Shown here piece after piece: positions 7,371 to 9,087 of a DNA stretch of 9,087 nucleotides. How positions within the stretch are numbered: the stretch's first letter is position 1; every line of letters starts with the position of its first letter. The notes under the pieces were generated by a model. The model was not told the origin of the DNA. It searched no databases and saw nothing but the letters and a program-made list of their open reading frames with translations. The translations under genes were made by a program, and so were the position numbers. Source of the DNA: Phycisphaerae bacterium. Its GTDB lineage: Bacteria > Planctomycetota > Phycisphaerae > Sedimentisphaerales > Anaerobacaceae. The stretch spans positions 1 to 9,087 of the forward strand of contig DAOVNI010000043.1 of the NCBI GenBank assembly GCA_030630315.1. Reading direction: 5' to 3'.

Positions 7371-7817
7371 TCAATTCTTTGAAAAATGAACACAGATGAT
7401 ACCTTTAGCATTTCCCGTGTACTTATCGATTTGGAAAAAATCAAAAAAGAAGTGCCTGTCGTCTGCAAGATAACTGGCCGGAAAGAATTCTCCGTGGAAG
7501 CACTCTCTTTGTTTTTTGCGTCTATCAGAAAAGTCAAGGAAAACAGGATTTAATTTTGCTATGTCTACTCCCATAGGATCCCAACAAGCATCAAAATCAC
7601 AGGGGATGGGTTTTCTCGTAATAAAACTACCGTCAAGAAAGATTTTTTGGCATCCAGCTTTACGCAAAGCTATGACGCCTTCTTTAAATCCAGCAAATAG
7701 GCGTTTCCGATGCTCAGATGATGCAAAGCGAGCTTCGACCTCCTCAAGCGTTGCGTCATGAACCCCAGGAGGCAAAACCTTCCATAGCCCGCCAATATCC
7801 ACGAAATCTGGTATCAC
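7371..7817 (-). CDS. DUF6932-type protein, nucleotidyltransferase-like motif
   Basis: A protein of 148 residues, first gene of the operon. The opening MIPDF, then LPPGVHDATLEEVEARF, matches what I know of DUF6932 proteins. Residues 61-76 hold L-D-G63-S64-F, then D74-F-D76. This G-S plus D-x-D arrangement is the active-site pattern of the minimal nucleotidyltransferase fold (MNT/AbiEii-like), so transfer of a nucleotide or a structurally related role is inferred, not known. A GTG at 7823 is possible, but the GTG at 7817 gives the family start and lies 7 nt beyond the -10 box, so the mRNA would begin at this codon; no SD exists for either start. The first gene of a regulated three-gene operon beside an XRE/ImmA gene is a toxin-like position, but that assignment is speculative. 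Confidence 0.75.
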   Translation of the reverse strand: MIPDFVDIGGLWKVLPPGVHDATLEEVEARFASSEHRKRLFAGFKEGVIALRKAGCQKIFLDGSFITRKPIPCDFDACWDPMGVDIAKLNPVFLDFSDRRKKQRECFHGEFFPASYLADDRHFFFDFFQIDKYTGNAKGIICVHFSKN

Positions 7818-7819
7818 AT

Positions 7820-7839
7820 ACACAACTATATTGTTGTGT
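7820..7839. promoter_or_regulatory. Inverted-repeat operator over the -10 box of the accessory operon
   Basis: ACACAAC (7820-7826) and GTTGTGT (7833-7839) form a perfect 7-bp inverted repeat around TATATT. The repeat covers the -10 hexamer and ends 3 nt before the predicted GTG. A dimeric XRE-type repressor bound here would block RNA polymerase, so autoregulation by the second gene's product is the natural reading. Confidence 0.6.
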
Positions 7840-7853
7840 TAATGCTTAGTCAA
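7825..7853 (-). promoter_or_regulatory. Strong promoter of the accessory operon
   Basis: Minus-strand TTGACT (7853-7848) and TATAGT (7830-7825) are exactly 17 nt apart, each matching consensus at 5 of 6 positions. A start at 7817-7818, 7 nt past the -10, coincides with the GTG start codon of the DUF6932-type gene and so predicts a leaderless transcript. Confidence 0.7.
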
Positions 7854-7886
7854 ACGTATTCTGTTTTTTTATTTTGAAGGTGATTT

Positions 7887-7979
7887 GTGAAAGTTATAGA
7901 TACTATTGGGAATTATAAGAAATTAACGGGATTCATAGGAAAGGGGGAAATATTAATAAAATTGTTAGATTTTTATTGA
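7887..7979 (+). CDS. Possible 30-residue small ORF
   Basis: GTG at 7887 opens a 30-codon frame ending in TGA at 7977-7979. GAAGGTG sits 4-5 nt upstream, a fair SD. The peptide starts MKVIDTIGNYKKLTGFIGKG and is mixed basic and hydrophobic. I recognise no family. It could be a real small protein, a remnant of a larger gene, or chance in A+T-rich DNA. The -35 of the next promoter overlaps its stop. Confidence 0.2.
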   Translation: MKVIDTIGNYKKLTGFIGKGEILIKLLDFY

Positions 7980-8004
7980 ACAAACGAGGAAAGTTTGGTA
8001 TAAT
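7976..8004 (+). promoter_or_regulatory. Strong sigma70-type promoter with extended -10
   Basis: TTGAAC (7976-7981), 17 nt, then a perfect TATAAT (7999-8004) preceded by TGG, an extended -10. Transcription would start near 8011 and run through the hairpin and repeat region towards the HNH-AP2 gene, about 400 nt downstream. No good start codon lies close by, so the first product may be RNA or a long leader. Confidence 0.6.
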
Positions 8005-8027
8005 GTGAACAGATAGGCCCCGGCCCA

Positions 8028-8050
8028 CTGTCTTATAGGCAGGTAAATTC
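8028..8050 (+). repeat. Hairpin direct repeat, copy 1
   Basis: CTGTC-TTATA-GGCAG (8028-8042) is a 5-bp stem with one G-T pair and a TTATA loop, followed by GTAAATTC. The stretch 8032-8050 matches 8212-8230 at 17 of 19 positions. Stem changes between the copies keep pairing. Confidence 0.6.
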
Positions 8051-8087
8051 GTCGACCGTCGCTCGTAGATGGGTGAATGAGGAGGCA

Positions 8088-8129
8088 ATTTGAAATTTCA
8101 GATTACAGATTTCAGATTTCAGATTTGGC
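8088..8129. repeat. Heptanucleotide tandem repeat, consensus ATTTCAG, six units
   Basis: Six units of exactly 7 bp: ATTTGAA, ATTTCAG, ATTACAG, ATTTCAG, ATTTCAG, ATTTGGC. The central four are near identical. It has the same period as the array near topA but an unrelated consensus. It ends directly at the first micropalindrome. Confidence 0.8.
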
Positions 8130-8131
8130 AA

Positions 8132-8170
8132 TGAGATTGCTTCGGCCTAAAAAGCAGGCCTCGCAATGAC
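8132..8170 (+). repeat. Micropalindrome, TGAGATTGC...GCAATGAC type
   Basis: ATTGC (8136-8140) pairs with GCAAT (8163-8167), and inside it GGCCT (8144-8148) pairs with AGGCC (8156-8160). The outer TGAGATT...AATGAC form is known to me as a very common short interspersed element in many bacterial phyla. A T-rich tract (8171-8180, TTTTTCTTTT) follows, so it could also end transcription on the plus strand. Confidence 0.7.
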
Positions 8171-8207
8171 TTTTTCTTTTGGGTCCCTGCTTTCGCGGGG
8201 ATTCGGG

Positions 8208-8333
8208 GTGCCTTATAGGCACGTAAACTCTAAGAAAGCATGGCATTAAGCCCTCGAAAGGGCACGAAAAGGAGCAGAAGTTCCACGAATCGTCCAGCAC
8301 CAAATTACGGCAGCAGCCTATTTGGTGCGGGAC
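8208..8333 (+). ncRNA. Candidate structured RNA, three consecutive stem-loops
   Basis: Three stem-loops follow one another. GTGCC-TTATA-GGCAC (8208-8222) is perfect and is copy 2 of the hairpin at 8028. GCCCT-CGAA-AGGGC (8250-8263) has a tetraloop. GCACCAAAT (8297-8305) pairs fully with ATTTGGTGC (8320-8328), extended by an inner GGC/GCC (8309-8311 with 8316-8318) and an outer GTCC/GGAC (8292-8295 with 8330-8333) after one A-G mismatch. A strong promoter lies upstream at 7976-8004. I match it to no known RNA family; it could instead be a leader of the HNH-AP2 gene or part of a mobile-element end. Confidence 0.4.
8212..8230 (+). repeat. Hairpin direct repeat, copy 2
   Basis: CTTATAGGCACGTAAACTC differs from copy 1 (8032-8050) at only two positions. 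The stem around the shared TTATA loop is GTGCC/GGCAC here and CTGTC/GGCAG in copy 1. The base of the stem changes from C-G to G-C, a compensatory change. Confidence 0.6.
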
Positions 8334-8362
8334 ACGTCAAAACGCAGCAAAAACGGAAAAAG

Positions 8363-8390
8363 TGAGATTCTTCGCTGCGCTCAGAATGAC
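8363..8390 (+). repeat. Micropalindrome, TGAGATTCTTCG...AGAATGAC type
   Basis: ATTCT (8367-8371) pairs with AGAAT (8383-8387) around a G+C-rich loop. It shares the outer TGAGATT and AATGAC ends with the element at 8132-8170, in the same orientation. The translation 'RFFAALRMT' is a well-known artefact of this repeat in many genomes. Confidence 0.75.
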
Positions 8391-8410
8391 AACTCATAAG
8401 ACCTTTTCAT

Positions 8411-9079
8411 GTGGAGGCAAGGGGGCTTTTGCGAGCGGTTCACGTCAAGATATATCTGCCGGAGTGCTTTTTCCGGATGCGCGTATGGATAGCGCTGCGT
8501 TACCGAAAAATACGCTACGGTTACGCTTTTCGCAGGATACCGCTTACGCGTGGTCAATATGCGATTGTTGACCCGGAGCGGTACGAGGAGCTTGCGAAAC
8601 ATAAATGGCATACATCATGGAACGAAAAAGGAATATATGCGGTGCGAATGGTTAAGGCAAAGAAAGGGGGCAGATACACTCAAAAATGCTTGAGAATGCA
8701 TCGGGTGATAATGGGTGCCGGTGAAGGGGAAATTGTCGACCATATAAACCATAACGGGCTGGACAATCGCATAGCGAATCTGAGGGTCGCTACGATGCGG
8801 CAGAATAACTGGAATGCGCGAAAGCGAAGGTGCAATTGCAGCTCGAAATATAAGGGTGTTCACTGGTCAAAAAGTAAGAATAAGTGGCGGGCGAGGATAA
8901 CCTTCAACGGCAGGTTGATATTGATTGGTGATTTTGATGATGAGAGGGCGGCAGCGATGGCTTATGATGCGAAGGCAAGGGAACTGTTCGGAGATTATGC
9001 ATCGCTGAATATGCCGTCCTGCTCAACTTTTACAAAGCGTCAAAAAAAACAGCTAAATTGTAAAAAAACGGCTGATTAA
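8411..9079 (+). CDS. HNH-AP2 homing-type endonuclease
   Basis: Up to 222 residues. The core starts at RRIPLTRGQYAIVD, continues through LRMHRVIMGAGEGEIVDHIN (HNH_3-type, D110-H111-x-N-H114-x-x-x-D118-N-R and NLR), and ends with an AP2 DNA-binding domain from about residue 143 (SSKYKGVHW, KWRARITFNG, AAMAYDAKARELFG, ASLN). Such proteins are free-standing or intron-borne homing nucleases that nick or cut DNA and spread with their gene. The GTG at 8411 has no SD. The ATG at 8477 (residue 23) has GGAG (8461-8464) 12 nt upstream and gives a 200-residue protein beginning MRVWIALRYRKIRYGY, an N-terminal block I recall from planctomycete relatives; the true start is unsettled. The C-terminus is complete, with a lysine-rich tail. 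Nothing shows an intron around it. The repeats upstream suggest a mobile or frequently rearranged site. Confidence 0.9.
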   Translation: MEARGLLRAVHVKIYLPECFFRMRVWIALRYRKIRYGYAFRRIPLTRGQYAIVDPERYEELAKHKWHTSWNEKGIYAVRMVKAKKGGRYTQKCLRMHRVIMGAGEGEIVDHINHNGLDNRIANLRVATMRQNNWNARKRRCNCSSKYKGVHWSKSKNKWRARITFNGRLILIGDFDDERAAAMAYDAKARELFGDYASLNMPSCSTFTKRQKKQLNCKKTAD

Positions 9080-9087
9080 CTAACTTG

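Larger units (their letters stand above)
7854..8410. other. Repeat-rich spacer between the accessory operon and the HNH-AP2 gene
   Basis: About 560 nt without a convincing conserved gene. The left part (7854-7975) is A+T-rich and holds a 30-codon frame described separately. Then come a strong plus-strand promoter (7976-8004), a small hairpin (8028-8042), heptamer repeats (8088-8129), a micropalindrome (8132-8170), a second copy of the small hairpin with two more stem-loops (8208-8333), and a second micropalindrome (8363-8390). Open frames through this part are translations of repeats. Confidence 0.7.

Noticed and set aside
6055..7374. Longer start (TTG at 7374) for the XRE/ImmA gene, and GTG at 6055 for the Beta-family gene
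   Set aside because: In both cases an internal ATG a few codons later has a strong SD at ideal spacing, and the longer starts would run through that SD.
8011..8090. RNase P RNA, tmRNA or 6S RNA
   Set aside because: The conserved segments of these RNAs are not present; only loose resemblance to GC-rich stretches.
8112..8303. Minus-strand frame with HPESPRKQGP
   Set aside because: It is a translation of short interspersed repeats and the stem-loop region; such peptides appear in many genomes as repeat artefacts.
8227..8571. Plus-strand frame open for about 115 codons through the stem-loops
   Set aside because: Its middle is RFFAALRMT, the translated micropalindrome, and its end overlaps the HNH-AP2 gene in another frame.
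8011..9079. Group I intron or HEARO/OMEGA-type RNA with its nuclease
   Set aside because: The protein is a short HNH_3-AP2 type, not IsrB/TnpB-like, I see no RuvC motif, and I cannot recognise a group I core or an interrupted host gene.

Overview
The window looks like chromosomal DNA of an anaerobic planctomycete, probably Phycisphaerae/Sedimentisphaerales-like. The lineage is inferred from three things: a secreted repeat protein ending in a single dockerin-type calcium loop, an HNH-AP2 endonuclease whose N-terminal 'LRYRKIRYGY' block I associate with that group, and abundant short interspersed repeats between genes. No rRNA, tRNA or CRISPR array is visible.

Layout. (1) 1-107, minus: the start of a HicB-type antitoxin gene, cut by the window edge, with its own promoter. 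(2) 192-1625, minus: a secreted beta-helix-like protein with a terminal dockerin half-motif, a strong Shine-Dalgarno (SD) sequence and a good sigma70-type promoter. (3) 1626-1945: a divergent intergenic region holding a heptamer tandem repeat and the leader of topA. (4) 1946-4315, plus: complete topA, DNA topoisomerase I, with three C-terminal zinc fingers. (5) 4331-7853: a compact A+T-richer accessory module. An sce7726-type putative PD-(D/E)xK nuclease gene on plus runs tail to tail into a three-gene minus-strand operon. In transcription order that operon is a DUF6932-type nucleotidyltransferase-like gene, an XRE-HTH/ImmA-IrrE metallopeptidase gene and a Beta-family (PF14350-type) gene. (6) 7854-8410: a repeat-rich spacer with a strong plus-strand promoter, a duplicated small hairpin, heptamer repeats, two ubiquitous-type micropalindromes and a run of three stem-loops that may be a structured RNA. 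(7) 8411-9079, plus: an HNH-AP2 homing-type endonuclease.

How the genes work together. The most interesting unit is the four-gene accessory module. The XRE/ImmA-IrrE protein is the likely regulator or stress sensor. The operon promoter (TTGACT-N17-TATAGT) overlaps a 7-bp inverted repeat and sits so close to the first gene that its mRNA would be leaderless, starting at a GTG codon. On the other side a perfect 16-bp palindrome abuts the putative promoter of the sce7726-type gene. Two nuclease- or transferase-like proteins, a protease-regulator and a phage-related family protein of unknown function together suggest a defence or toxin-antitoxin-like module. This is inference; no function has been shown here. 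The spacer and HNH-AP2 gene look like a separate, mobile-type addition.
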